A stretch of DNA of 64,000 bases, from positions 122,920 to 186,919 of the forward strand of contig NZ_VJVW01000005.1 of the NCBI RefSeq assembly GCF_009735585.1, written 5' to 3'. This DNA is from Christiangramia aestuarii. Its GTDB lineage: Bacteria; Bacteroidota; Bacteroidia; Flavobacteriales; Flavobacteriaceae. The position numbers were made by a program, and so were the translations under genes. Shown here piece after piece: positions 8,555 to 16,523 of this stretch. Numbering within the stretch: position 1 is the stretch's first letter; each line of letters opens with the position of its first letter. Under the pieces are notes generated by a model. It searched no databases. It saw nothing but the letters and a program-made list of their open reading frames with translations, and was not told the DNA's origin.

Positions 8555-9493
8555 ATGCAGCGAAGTTTTTTGGATTACCTCAAAGTAACTTTTAAAGGAA
8601 TGGCCATGGGCGCCGCAGATGTTGTGCCCGGCGTGTCTGGAGGTACGATCGCTTTTATTTCGGGGATCTATGAAGAATTGATCACCACCATTAGTGGGGT
8701 GAACCCGTCCCTTTTAACCACCTGGAAAGAAGAAGGCTTTTCTTCTATGTGGAAAGAACTAAATGGTAATTTTATACTGGCGCTATTTTCCGGAATTTTG
8801 ATAAGTATTTTCACGGTGATGCGCCTAACCAATTACCTGCTGGAAAACCATCCCGTGCTTATCTGGTCCTTCTTCTTTGGTTTGGTAGTCGCCAGCATCT
8901 GGTTTGTCGCAAAACAGATCCCTAAATGGAATTTTAAGATCATCCTGGCCCTTTTGATAGGTGCTGCGGTTGCTTACTATATCGTTAGCCTGCCGCCCAT
9001 GTCAACTAATTCGAGCTACCTTTTCCTGTTCTTTGCCGGCGCCATAGCGGTATGTGCGATGATACTTCCGGGAATTTCCGGAGCTTTTATCCTGGTGTTA
9101 CTGGGCGCATATAAATCTGTTACTGAAGCGGCCCATGATTTCGATATTAAGACCCTGGGCATTGTTGGCCTGGGGGCGATCTTTGGCCTGCTTACCTTTT
9201 CCAAGGTTCTCAAATGGCTTTTTGAACATTATAGCAATATCACCCTTGCTGTTCTCACCGGTTTTATTGCGGGATCACTCAACAAGATCTGGCCCTGGAA
9301 AGAGGTGCTGGAAACCGCTGTCTATGGAGACAAGGAAGTGGTACTTAAGGAAGCCTCGGTATTACCGGGGAATTTTAATGGGGATCCTCAAACCTTATGG
9401 GCGATCTTACTTATGTTTGCCGGTTTTCTTTTGATCCTTATTCTGGAATTAGTCGCCAATAATCATTCCGATCCGGCAGATGCAGCAAACTAG
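8555..9493 (+). CDS. DUF368 integral membrane protein, PopT-type undecaprenyl-phosphate translocase
   Basis: A 312-residue polytopic membrane protein with about eight to ten hydrophobic segments. The N-terminal G-A-A-D-V-V-P-G-V-S-G-G-T (about residues 19-31) and the internal repeat C-A-M-I-L-P-G-I-S-G-A-F-I-L-V-L-L-G-A-Y are the hallmark DUF368 motifs. DUF368 proteins (PopT) have been shown to recycle undecaprenyl phosphate across the cytoplasmic membrane for cell-wall and polysaccharide synthesis; that role is taken from the family. The two P-G-[VI]-S-G motifs suggest an internal inverted repeat. Its end overlaps the next DUF368 gene by 14 bases, so the two are translationally linked. Confidence 0.85.
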   Translation: MQRSFLDYLKVTFKGMAMGAADVVPGVSGGTIAFISGIYEELITTISGVNPSLLTTWKEEGFSSMWKELNGNFILALFSGILISIFTVMRLTNYLLENHPVLIWSFFFGLVVASIWFVAKQIPKWNFKIILALLIGAAVAYYIVSLPPMSTNSSYLFLFFAGAIAVCAMILPGISGAFILVLLGAYKSVTEAAHDFDIKTLGIVGLGAIFGLLTFSKVLKWLFEHYSNITLAVLTGFIAGSLNKIWPWKEVLETAVYGDKEVVLKEASVLPGNFNGDPQTLWAILLMFAGFLLILILELVANNHSDPADAAN

Positions 9494-10496
9494 AACGTTT
9501 ACCGATAAGATCCTGCTTGTGCTTAAGGGTCTTGCCATGGGAGCCGCCAACAAGGTACCGGGGGTTTCTGGCGGTGTGGTAGCGTTCGTAGCAGGTTTTT
9601 ATGAAGAATTCATCTATTCCCTGCAGAAAGTAAATCTAAAAGCATTTAAACTTCTTATTTCGGGCAGGTTCAAAAGTCTGTTTCGATATCTTAACGGTAA
9701 ATTCCTGGGACTGCTTATCCTGGGAATGCTCATAAGCTATTTTAGCGTTTCCAAGATCCTGGATTACCTTATAGTTCATTACGAACTGTATGTCTGGGCC
9801 GCGTTCTTCGGAATGATCATAGGTTCCATCTACTACATTAGTAAAGACTTTGATGAGTGGGACAAGAACTCGGTGATCTTCGCCGTCCTGGGCGTGATAT
9901 GCGGGATAGGAATTAGCTTCCTGGAACCGGCGCGGGAGAATGACAATCTTTGGTTCGTTTTCGTTTGCGGGATGATCAGCGTTTCGGGGATGACCCTTCC
10001 CGGACTTTCGGGTAGTTTTATCCTAATCCTGCTAGGAAATTATGTTTTGTTACTGGTGGATTCGGTCAACGCGCTATATGATACTATTGCGGAAGTGATC
10101 CTGCTGGATTTCAGCTTTCTTGATAATTCTGAAAGGTTACGAATGCTACAGGTTCTGGTGGTATTTGCCGCCGGTTCTCTGGCCGGACTGGTTTCGCTGT
10201 CTCACCTATTGGGTTATGTGCTTAAAAAACGTAAAAAAGAAACCTTTGCCGTCATCATTGGTTTTATTACCGGTTCCCTGGGCGTGGTCTGGCCCTGGAA
10301 AGAAAAGATCTATAAAATGAACAAGAAGGGAGAGATCCTGATAGATCGTGAGGGAAATAGGATCATAGACAATTACGACCGCTACCTGCCCGAATTCCAT
10401 TCTTCAGAGACCTGGCTGGCCATATTTTTTATTCTGATAGGAATATTCATAGTTTTAGGCCTGGCCTGGTACGAAAATCGAAATTCAGCAAAATGA
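9480..10496 (+). CDS. Second DUF368 membrane protein (divergent paralogue)
   Basis: A 338-residue paralogue of the preceding gene, overlapping it by 14 bases. It keeps V-P-G-V-S-G-G near residue 27 and T-L-P-G-L-S-G-S-F-I-L-I-L-L-G-N-Y later, but the first motif reads A-A-N-K-V-P-G where its neighbour has A-A-D-V-V-P-G: a conserved acidic residue is replaced by Asn and followed by Lys. Several transmembrane segments are present, with a longer charged loop after residue 270 that the first copy lacks. The C-terminus overlaps aroE by four bases (ATGA). A change of substrate or a heteromeric partner role is possible; function is otherwise inferred from family. Confidence 0.82.
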   Translation: MQQTRTFTDKILLVLKGLAMGAANKVPGVSGGVVAFVAGFYEEFIYSLQKVNLKAFKLLISGRFKSLFRYLNGKFLGLLILGMLISYFSVSKILDYLIVHYELYVWAAFFGMIIGSIYYISKDFDEWDKNSVIFAVLGVICGIGISFLEPARENDNLWFVFVCGMISVSGMTLPGLSGSFILILLGNYVLLLVDSVNALYDTIAEVILLDFSFLDNSERLRMLQVLVVFAAGSLAGLVSLSHLLGYVLKKRKKETFAVIIGFITGSLGVVWPWKEKIYKMNKKGEILIDREGNRIIDNYDRYLPEFHSSETWLAIFFILIGIFIVLGLAWYENRNSAK

Positions 10497-11221
10497 GAAC
10501 ATTCGGACTCCTTGGAAAAAATATTGACTACTCTTTTTCCAGAAAATATTTTTCTGAAAAATTCAGCAGGGAAAATATCGATGCAGAATACCTGAATTTT
10601 GATATTCCCAGCATAGAAAGATTTCCGGAAGTGATCCAGAATAAAGAGATCTCAGGAATGAACGTGACCATTCCTTATAAAGAACAGGTCATTCCCTACC
10701 TGGACAGGCTGGACGAGCATTCTAGCAGGATCAAGGCAGTGAATACCATTAAATTTGAAAAGGATGGCTCACTTACCGGTTTCAACACAGACTACTGGGG
10801 TTTTATGGAGGCTCTTAAACCTCATTTGCAACCTCAACATTCCGGCGCGCTCATACTGGGTACCGGTGGTGCCTCTAAAGCCGTGGCCTATGCCCTGGAA
10901 CTTTTGAATATCGATCATAAGTTCGTATCCAGGACTGCGGAAAATGACCAGTTCTCTTACCAGCAACTTGGTAGGGATATTCTTGACCAATACAAACTTA
11001 TTGTGAACTCTACCCCCCTGGGAACCTTCCCCAATGTAGAAGCATGCCCGGATATTCCATTCCAATATATTGGTAAAAACCACCTTATCTTCGACCTGAT
11101 CTACAATCCTTCGGAAACCAAACTTATGCGACTTGCCGCAGAAAAAGGTGCAACTACATTGAACGGCCTGCAAATGCTTAAACAGCAGGCAGAAAAAGCC
11201 TGGGCTATCTGGAATAGCTAA
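10493..11221 (+). CDS. aroE: Shikimate dehydrogenase
   Basis: A 242-residue enzyme that reduces 3-dehydroshikimate to shikimate with NADPH in the cytoplasm, in aromatic amino acid synthesis. The substrate-binding N-terminus has S-F-S near residues 14-16 and the catalytic N-V-T-I-P-Y-K at 57-63 (K63). N-T-D at 98-100 is the second substrate motif. The NADP-binding loop G-T-G-G-A-S is at 123-128. It is somewhat shorter than the 270-residue proteobacterial form, as usual in Bacteroidota. Its start overlaps the second DUF368 gene in an ATGA, so it is the last gene of that operon; the functional link to lipid-carrier transport is not obvious. Confidence 0.93.
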   Translation: MRTFGLLGKNIDYSFSRKYFSEKFSRENIDAEYLNFDIPSIERFPEVIQNKEISGMNVTIPYKEQVIPYLDRLDEHSSRIKAVNTIKFEKDGSLTGFNTDYWGFMEALKPHLQPQHSGALILGTGGASKAVAYALELLNIDHKFVSRTAENDQFSYQQLGRDILDQYKLIVNSTPLGTFPNVEACPDIPFQYIGKNHLIFDLIYNPSETKLMRLAAEKGATTLNGLQMLKQQAEKAWAIWNS

Positions 11222-11269
11222 TCCCTTCAATAAATAGCTTTTATAAGCCACATAAATAAAACCAATCCC

Positions 11270-11300
11270 TTGTTCAATTTTAGGGGAGTTGTTATCTTTC
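11270..11300 (+). promoter_or_regulatory. Near-consensus promoter for the DUF349 gene (TTG-N20-TATCTTTC)
   Basis: TTG at 11270-11272 and TATCTTTC at 11293-11300, 20 bases apart. It differs from the Bacteroidota consensus only in the last base of the -7 box. It stands about 40 bases before the ATG at 11341. Confidence 0.4.
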
Positions 11301-11340
11301 AGCTTAAATAGATTTTTGAGGAACCTTAACATTGAAATAT

Positions 11341-13683
11341 ATGTCACAGCAAGAAAATGAGAATAAGAAAAAGGAGCTTTCTTCCGAGGAATTGAAGAAG
11401 CAGGAGAGCGAAAAGGTCTCCAAAGAGAATACCTCGGAAAACAGCGGGAAAGAAATGTCGGCAGGATCTGTTAGTGACCAACCTAAAGATACTACTGAAA
11501 AGCCTTCAGATAATAAACAGGAGCCTGCCAAGGGCGAAATAGAGTCTACAGACCATGAAGATGCCATGCTGGATGAATCGGCTTCAGGCAAGGCCACTTC
11601 AAAATTAAAGGCTCAGGAAAAAGAGAATCCCGACGAAGATCCTTATACCGACCTGGAGGAAAAGGAAGAAGCTGAAAATCCATTTTTCAAGGAACCGGAA
11701 GTTTTAGAGGAAAAATCTGACGATAAAGACAAATCTGAAAAGAAAATTTCAGATTCCACAGATAACGAAGATGCCATGGTATCTGAATCTGAAGCTAAAA
11801 AAACGGCCGCTCAAGATGAGGAAGACGAGGATGACGACCTGGACAGCGATATAGGTGATGCGGTGGTTGACGAGAACAAGAAATCTTCTGGCAACCATGA
11901 AGAAGACATGGATAGCGCCGTGGCTGAAGACAGCGAGGATGAAAGTGCTAATGAAAGGCACGATATCGAGAAGAAGGATTATCATGCCATGAGCCAGGAA
12001 GCCCTGGCCGATGAACTGGAAAAATTATTAAAAAAGGAGAAAATACAGGCGATCAAGGAACATGTAGCAGAAATTCGTGCAGAGTTCAACGCCAAGTTCG
12101 ATGAGGAAATGGAAGAGAAAAAAGAGGAATTCCTTGCCGATGGCGGGAATATTATAGACTTCCACTACTCTACTCCCTTAAAAAAACGCTTCAGCTCCAT
12201 TTATTTTGATTATAAAGAGCAACGTAACAATTACTACAAGCGCCTGAAAAGAGATCTTAATGAGAACCTCAATAAAAGGCTGGAGCTAATTGAAGAGTTA
12301 AAAGGCCTGTTAGATGTAGAAGAGAACATCAACACTACCTATAACCATTTTAAAGAGATTCAGGAAAAATGGCGTACAGCAGGACCAATTCCAAGGGACC
12401 GCTACAATAACGTCTGGAACACCTACCACCATCATGTAGAGAATTTCTATGACTTTCTGCACCTTAACCGCGAGTTCAGGGATATGGACTTTAAACATAA
12501 CCTGGAACAAAAGCTCAAGGTAATAGACCGTGCTGAAGAACTGGCACAGGAGACCAATGTGAACCGTGCTTTCAGGGAGTTACAGATGCTCCACAAGATG
12601 TGGAAGGAAGAACTGGGTCCTGTAGCCAAAGAATATCGTGAGGATATTTGGGAAAGGTTTAGTGCGGCAACAAAAAAGATACACGACAAACGCCAGGAAT
12701 ATTTCAGCCAACTTGATGAAGAGTATGAAAAGAACTGGGAGCGTAAGCAGGAAATAATCGAGAAGATCAAAGAGATCGCAGACCAGGACTTCGAAAGTCA
12801 TAACAAATGGCAGCAAATGATCAAAGAGATCGAGGCCCTAAGGGAAAAGTTCTTCAGCGCCGGTAAGGTACCACGCAGCAAGAACCAGGAAACCTGGACT
12901 GCCTTCAAGGAAAATGTGCGTCGATTTAACCGTAAAAAGAACGCGTTTTACAAGAACCTGAAAAAGCAGCAATACGAAAACCTTGAGAAAAAGAAGGAGC
13001 TTATACAGATCGCAGAAGACAATAAGGATAGCGACGATTTTAAGACCGTAACTCCTTTGATGAAGAAGATTCAGGCAGACTGGAAAAAGATTGGCCATGT
13101 ACCGCGCAAGGATAGCGATAAGGTCTGGAAACAGTTCAAAAAAGCCTGCAACCATTACTTCGATCGCATGCACGCACAGCGAAATGAAGATAATAAGGAG
13201 GAGATCGAGGCTTTTGAAAAGAAAAAAGAGATCCTGGACAAGGTTAAGTCCATAGAGCTTACCGGAAAGAAAAAGGAAGACCTGGCCATTATCAAGGAAC
13301 AGATCAATAACTGGAAAGAAATAGGAAAAGTACCTTATAACAAACGTTTTATCGAAGGCAAATTCAACAAGGCCCTGGACCAGTTGTTCAAGAAAATGGA
13401 TGTAGACCACACCAAGGCCGAGATGATGAAGTATGAGAACAAAGTGCAGGCCCTGGATGATGCAGATGATGATAAGAAAATAAGGAATGAGCATTATTTC
13501 TTAACCAAGAAGATCGAAGAAACCAAGTCTGAAATTAGGCAGCTGGAAAACAACCTTCAGTTCTTTTCTAATGTAGACGACGACAATCCGCTTGTACAGG
13601 AAGTGCACAAGAACATAGAGAACCATAAAGCCGATCTTGAGGTCTGGGAAGAAAAGCTCAGGAAGATAAAATCACTTTATTAA
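11341..13683 (+). CDS. DUF349-repeat protein with long acidic N-terminus
   Basis: A 780-residue protein. Residues 1 to about 220 are low-complexity and strongly acidic (Glu/Asp/Lys/Ser rich, with a repeated D-x-E-D-A-M-x-x-E-S unit), probably disordered. The rest is helical and contains about five DUF349 units, recognisable by recurring W-K-x-I-G-x-V-P-R, W-R-T-A-G-P-I-P-R and F-F-S-A-G-K-V-P-R cores followed by W-x-x-F-x-x-A-x-x-x-F-x-x-x-K. No signal peptide. DUF349 has no settled biochemical function. The ATG at 11341 is chosen; a TTG nine bases upstream is in frame. A methyltransferase gene follows 7 bases after its stop. Confidence 0.88.
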   Translation: MSQQENENKKKELSSEELKKQESEKVSKENTSENSGKEMSAGSVSDQPKDTTEKPSDNKQEPAKGEIESTDHEDAMLDESASGKATSKLKAQEKENPDEDPYTDLEEKEEAENPFFKEPEVLEEKSDDKDKSEKKISDSTDNEDAMVSESEAKKTAAQDEEDEDDDLDSDIGDAVVDENKKSSGNHEEDMDSAVAEDSEDESANERHDIEKKDYHAMSQEALADELEKLLKKEKIQAIKEHVAEIRAEFNAKFDEEMEEKKEEFLADGGNIIDFHYSTPLKKRFSSIYFDYKEQRNNYYKRLKRDLNENLNKRLELIEELKGLLDVEENINTTYNHFKEIQEKWRTAGPIPRDRYNNVWNTYHHHVENFYDFLHLNREFRDMDFKHNLEQKLKVIDRAEELAQETNVNRAFRELQMLHKMWKEELGPVAKEYREDIWERFSAATKKIHDKRQEYFSQLDEEYEKNWERKQEIIEKIKEIADQDFESHNKWQQMIKEIEALREKFFSAGKVPRSKNQETWTAFKENVRRFNRKKNAFYKNLKKQQYENLEKKKELIQIAEDNKDSDDFKTVTPLMKKIQADWKKIGHVPRKDSDKVWKQFKKACNHYFDRMHAQRNEDNKEEIEAFEKKKEILDKVKSIELTGKKKEDLAIIKEQINNWKEIGKVPYNKRFIEGKFNKALDQLFKKMDVDHTKAEMMKYENKVQALDDADDDKKIRNEHYFLTKKIEETKSEIRQLENNLQFFSNVDDDNPLVQEVHKNIENHKADLEVWEEKLRKIKSLY

Positions 13684-13690
13684 GAATAGC

Positions 13691-14317
13691 ATGCCCTGCA
13701 GTTTATGCAATTGTAGTACCCTAAAGTTTGTATCTGCCAATGACCGGGATTATCTACAATGTACAGGTTGCAGGGCAATTTTACTTGCCCCCGAGTTTTT
13801 TCTCGAAGCCGAAGAGGAAAAGCGCAGATACAGCCTTCATAATAACGATGTTACCGACCCCAGGTACATTCAGTTCGTAAACCCGATTGTAGAACATGTA
13901 AAGCAGGACTTTCAACCAGATGCCAGCGGCCTGGATTTTGGCTGTGGTACCGGCCCTGTGATCACTAATGAACTGGAAAAAAAAGGATTCAGCATTAAGC
14001 TTTATGACCCGTACTTTCAACCCAACCAGGAGGTGCTGGCTGAAAAATTTGATTTTATAGTTTGCTGCGAGGTAATGGAACATTTCCAGCAACCTCTTAA
14101 AGAATTCAAGCTTTTGAGGTCTCTTTTAAAGAAAAACGGAAAATTATATTGCAAGACTGCTTTATGGGATGACTCGGGAAACTTTGAGGCCTGGCATTAT
14201 AAGAACGATCCCACCCATGTGATTTTTTATAGAAAGGACACTTTGAAATGGATCCGGGAAAACCTCGATTTCACCCAGGTAGATATTTTCAAGGATCATA
14301 TAGTCTTTTCTACCTGA
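13691..14317 (+). CDS. Class I SAM-dependent methyltransferase with N-terminal zinc-ribbon
   Basis: A 208-residue protein. The first 30 residues hold C-S-L-C near position 3 and C-x2-C (Q-C-T-G-C-R) near position 23, a probable zinc ribbon. The SAM-binding motif G-L-D-F-G-C-G-T-G-P-V follows at about residues 79-89, and the motif C-C-E-V-M-E-H-F later, as in the Methyltransf_11/23 group. The substrate is unknown. It lies 7 bases after the DUF349 gene and probably shares its transcript. Its TGA stop (14315-14317) directly abuts the stop codon of the convergent mazG gene. Confidence 0.85.
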   Translation: MPCSLCNCSTLKFVSANDRDYLQCTGCRAILLAPEFFLEAEEEKRRYSLHNNDVTDPRYIQFVNPIVEHVKQDFQPDASGLDFGCGTGPVITNELEKKGFSIKLYDPYFQPNQEVLAEKFDFIVCCEVMEHFQQPLKEFKLLRSLLKKNGKLYCKTALWDDSGNFEAWHYKNDPTHVIFYRKDTLKWIRENLDFTQVDIFKDHIVFST

Positions 14318-15091
14318 TCACTGTTTCTTAGCCTCATTCCAGAAAACATCCATTTCGGCCAGGGTCATATCCTTCAGGGCCTTTTTATTCTCTTTAGCTT
14401 TTCCCTCCAGGTACTGGAAACGTTTAATGAACTTCTTATTGGTGCGTTCAAGGGCATTTTCCGGGTTTACCTTAAGGAAACGGGCATAATTCACCATGGA
14501 AAAAAGGACGTCGCCAAATTCGGCTTCTATTTCGTCCTTATTATCCAGGTTTACCTCGTGCTGAAGTTCTTCCAGTTCTTCCTTTAGTTTTTCAAATACC
14601 TGCTGTGGTTCTTCCCAGTCGAAGCCTACTCCAGCCACTTTATCCTGAATCCTGTTCGCTTTCACGATTGCCGGAAGAGATCTGGGCACTCCTTCGAGCA
14701 CAGATTTCTTCCCTTCTTTCAGCTTTAGGTTTTCCCAGTTCTTCTTAACATCTTCTTCGTTCTCCACCTTCACATCCCCATAAATGTGTGGATGCCGATC
14801 TATGAGTTTATCACAAATGCTGTTCGCTACATCAGCAATATCGAAATCATTGGTTTCGCTGCCAATTTTAGCGTAAAAGACCAGATGTAGTAAAACATCT
14901 CCCAGCTCCTTTTTGATCTCGTCCATATCCTTGTCCAGGATCGCATCTCCAAGCTCATAGGTCTCTTCTATGGTAAGATGTCTCAAAGACTCCATGGTCT
15001 GTTTCCTGTCCCAGGGACATTGTTCCCTGAGCTCATCCATGATGGTCAATAAACGGTCGAATGCTTTAAGCTGATCTTCTCTGGAATTCAT
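14318..15091 (-). CDS. mazG: Nucleoside triphosphate pyrophosphohydrolase MazG
   Basis: A 257-residue protein that hydrolyses NTPs and dNTPs to NMP and diphosphate, a house-cleaning role. Two MazG domains are visible. The first has the metal-binding E-E-T-Y-E-L-G-D-A-I and L-G-D-V-L-L-H-L-V-F (about residues 42-75); the second has L-E-E-L-Q-H-E and F-G-D-V-L-F-S-M-V-N-Y. P-W-D near residue 26 is typical of the E. coli-type protein. The ATG at 15091 is chosen because the extra ten residues from 15121 do not match the family start. The gene is convergent with the methyltransferase and no terminator separates their stop codons. Confidence 0.95.
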   Translation of the reverse strand: MNSREDQLKAFDRLLTIMDELREQCPWDRKQTMESLRHLTIEETYELGDAILDKDMDEIKKELGDVLLHLVFYAKIGSETNDFDIADVANSICDKLIDRHPHIYGDVKVENEEDVKKNWENLKLKEGKKSVLEGVPRSLPAIVKANRIQDKVAGVGFDWEEPQQVFEKLKEELEELQHEVNLDNKDEIEAEFGDVLFSMVNYARFLKVNPENALERTNKKFIKRFQYLEGKAKENKKALKDMTLAEMDVFWNEAKKQ

Positions 15092-15154
15092 AGCGTAGAA
15101 TGATTTTTCCAAAAATAGCATTTCAATACCGGACTATGAACGGCTACGCTAAAT

Positions 15155-15556
15155 TTATTGCTTTCTAAATCTGAGAATACAGGCTTCTATACATCCTATA
15201 TAATTTATCTCGAGCTCGGAACTGGTTAACTTAATTAATTTATAAGAACGTGCGCTATTAGATGAATCCTCGCAATTAAAGATCAATAAGTCATTTTCCA
15301 GGTCTAATTCGTAATTCCCTTCCCGACATTCTCCTTCTGAGGCCTGAAAAGTATTATTGTTTTTAAAGACATATTCCATCCCATCTTCCACAGTGCGCCA
15401 GGTAGTCTCACCTCCGGGACTTATATAGGTTTCGGTAAGCTTCCAGGTACCTTCCAATTTTTCTATGGTAAGGTTGCTAACCTTAAGTTCAAATTCGTCA
15501 TTGCTGCAACTGGCAAAACATAAAAGAATAGAAACAAGAAGAATTAAATTTTTCAT
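15155..15556 (-). CDS. Small lipocalin-like lipoprotein
   Basis: A 133-residue protein with a lipoprotein signal (L-L-C-F-A-S-C then S-N-D-E). The mature part begins with L-E-G-T-W-K-L-T-E-T-Y, then a beta-rich region ending in Y-K-L-I-K-L-T, the pattern of lipocalin-like domains common in flavobacterial lipoproteins. Ligand unknown. Located between mazG and tRNA-His on the same strand; it is 64 bases upstream of the mazG start. Confidence 0.7.
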   Translation of the reverse strand: MKNLILLVSILLCFASCSNDEFELKVSNLTIEKLEGTWKLTETYISPGGETTWRTVEDGMEYVFKNNNTFQASEGECREGNYELDLENDLLIFNCEDSSNSARSYKLIKLTSSELEINYIGCIEACILRFRKQ

Positions 15557-15614
15557 TTTGAGAAGATTGGTTCAGTAAATAGATGAGCTATTGTAGGAAA
15601 GGTTGCGTGTAAAC

Positions 15615-15650
15615 AAAAAAAGCTTCTCTGAAAAGAGAAGCTTTTGCTTT
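15615..15650 (-). terminator. Intrinsic terminator after tRNA-His
   Basis: Perfect hairpin AGCTTCTCT/AGAGAAGCT at 15621-15642 with a T-rich stretch on the minus strand (A-run at 15615-15620 on plus). It lies directly downstream of the tRNA-His 3' end. Confidence 0.8.
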
Positions 15651-15652
15651 TG

Positions 15653-15727
15653 GGTGGAAGACCGGTTTCGAACCGGCGACCTCCGGAACCACAATCCGGC
15701 GCTCTAACCAGCTGAGCTACAACCACC
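15653..15727 (-). tRNA. tRNA-His (GTG)
   Basis: Cloverleaf recognised on the minus strand: D-arm GCTC-AGCTGGTTA-GAGC, anticodon stem CCGGA/TCCGG with loop TTGTGGT (anticodon GTG), T-arm with GGTTCGAAACC. The extra G at -1 opposite C73 identifies histidine. No CCA is encoded. The acceptor stem has U-U oppositions at positions 5-68 and 6-67. Confidence 0.93.
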
Positions 15728-15787
15728 ATTTGATTAGCGGTTGCAAATGTAAGTTATTTGTACAATCTGGCAAAGAAAAAAATTCAA

Positions 15788-16504
15788 TTAAATAAGATCG
15801 AATATGGAATCTACTGCCACATGACGCTCTGCAGTAAAGCCTTCAGCATGATCTGTAGAGATCAACCTTCCCATATCCTGAGCACGATAAGTAATGCTAT
15901 CCAGGAAGTTACTGCTCGAAATCGGGGTATTCGGCTCATTATTTTTCTCGCTATAAAACTGAGATCTGTAAGCCATGACCGATTCTAATTTTTTATCCAT
16001 ATAACCGGAAATATCTACCACAAAATCCGGTTTCAGATTTTTCCACTGTATGTAGTGATACACATGCTTTGGTCTCCAGGCGGCCTGTTTGTTTCCGTCG
16101 AGAATGGTCTCTATTTTTCGTAAACCACTTAAAAAACAGGCATCGCTCACCAATTTCGCTCCCTTACCATGATCTATATGTCTATCTTCGACCGCGTTGC
16201 ACAAGACGATCTCTGGCCGGTATTTTCTAAGCACCTTGATGATTTCCAATTGATGCGCAGTATTGTTTTCAAAGAAACCATCGCTGAATTCCAGGTTATG
16301 CCTCATTTTAACCCCAAGGATCTCGGCAGCCGCTGTAGCTTCCTTGTCCCTGATCTCGGCTGTACCCCTGGTTCCCAGCTCTCCCCTGGTAAGGTCCAGG
16401 ATACCCACTTTCTTACCGCGGTCTACTTCTTTTGCGATGGTCCCGGCACAACTAAGTTCCACGTCATCGGGATGCGAGCCCACGGCCAGTATATCTAGTT
16501 TCAT
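15788..16504 (-). CDS. bshB1: Bacillithiol biosynthesis deacetylase BshB1-type
   Basis: A 238-residue LmbE/PIG-L fold zinc enzyme that removes the N-acetyl group from GlcNAc-malate in bacillithiol synthesis (family knowledge). Motifs seen: G-S-H-P-D-D-V-E near residue 8 (zinc ligands His and Asp), the D-L-T-R-G-E-L-G-T-R-G segment characteristic of BshB1, and R-H-I-D-H near 108 with the catalytic His pair. The ATG at 16504 is chosen; an ATG at 16558 would overlap the upstream gene and add 18 atypical residues. It follows the trans-sulfuration gene by 19 bases, so thiol and cysteine metabolism may be linked. Confidence 0.9.
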   Translation of the reverse strand: MKLDILAVGSHPDDVELSCAGTIAKEVDRGKKVGILDLTRGELGTRGTAEIRDKEATAAAEILGVKMRHNLEFSDGFFENNTAHQLEIIKVLRKYRPEIVLCNAVEDRHIDHGKGAKLVSDACFLSGLRKIETILDGNKQAAWRPKHVYHYIQWKNLKPDFVVDISGYMDKKLESVMAYRSQFYSEKNNEPNTPISSSNFLDSITYRAQDMGRLISTDHAEGFTAERHVAVDSIFDLI

Positions 16505-16523
16505 AATGTTATTTTCAGATTTA

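Noticed and set aside
8555-10496. One DUF368 gene broken by a frameshift
   Set aside because: Each frame has a complete N-terminal motif and full length, so these are tandem paralogues, not a split gene.
12838-13494. A 218-residue minus-strand reading frame within the DUF349 gene
   Set aside because: It mirrors lysine- and glutamate-rich codons of the sense gene, producing a Leu/Phe-rich shadow.
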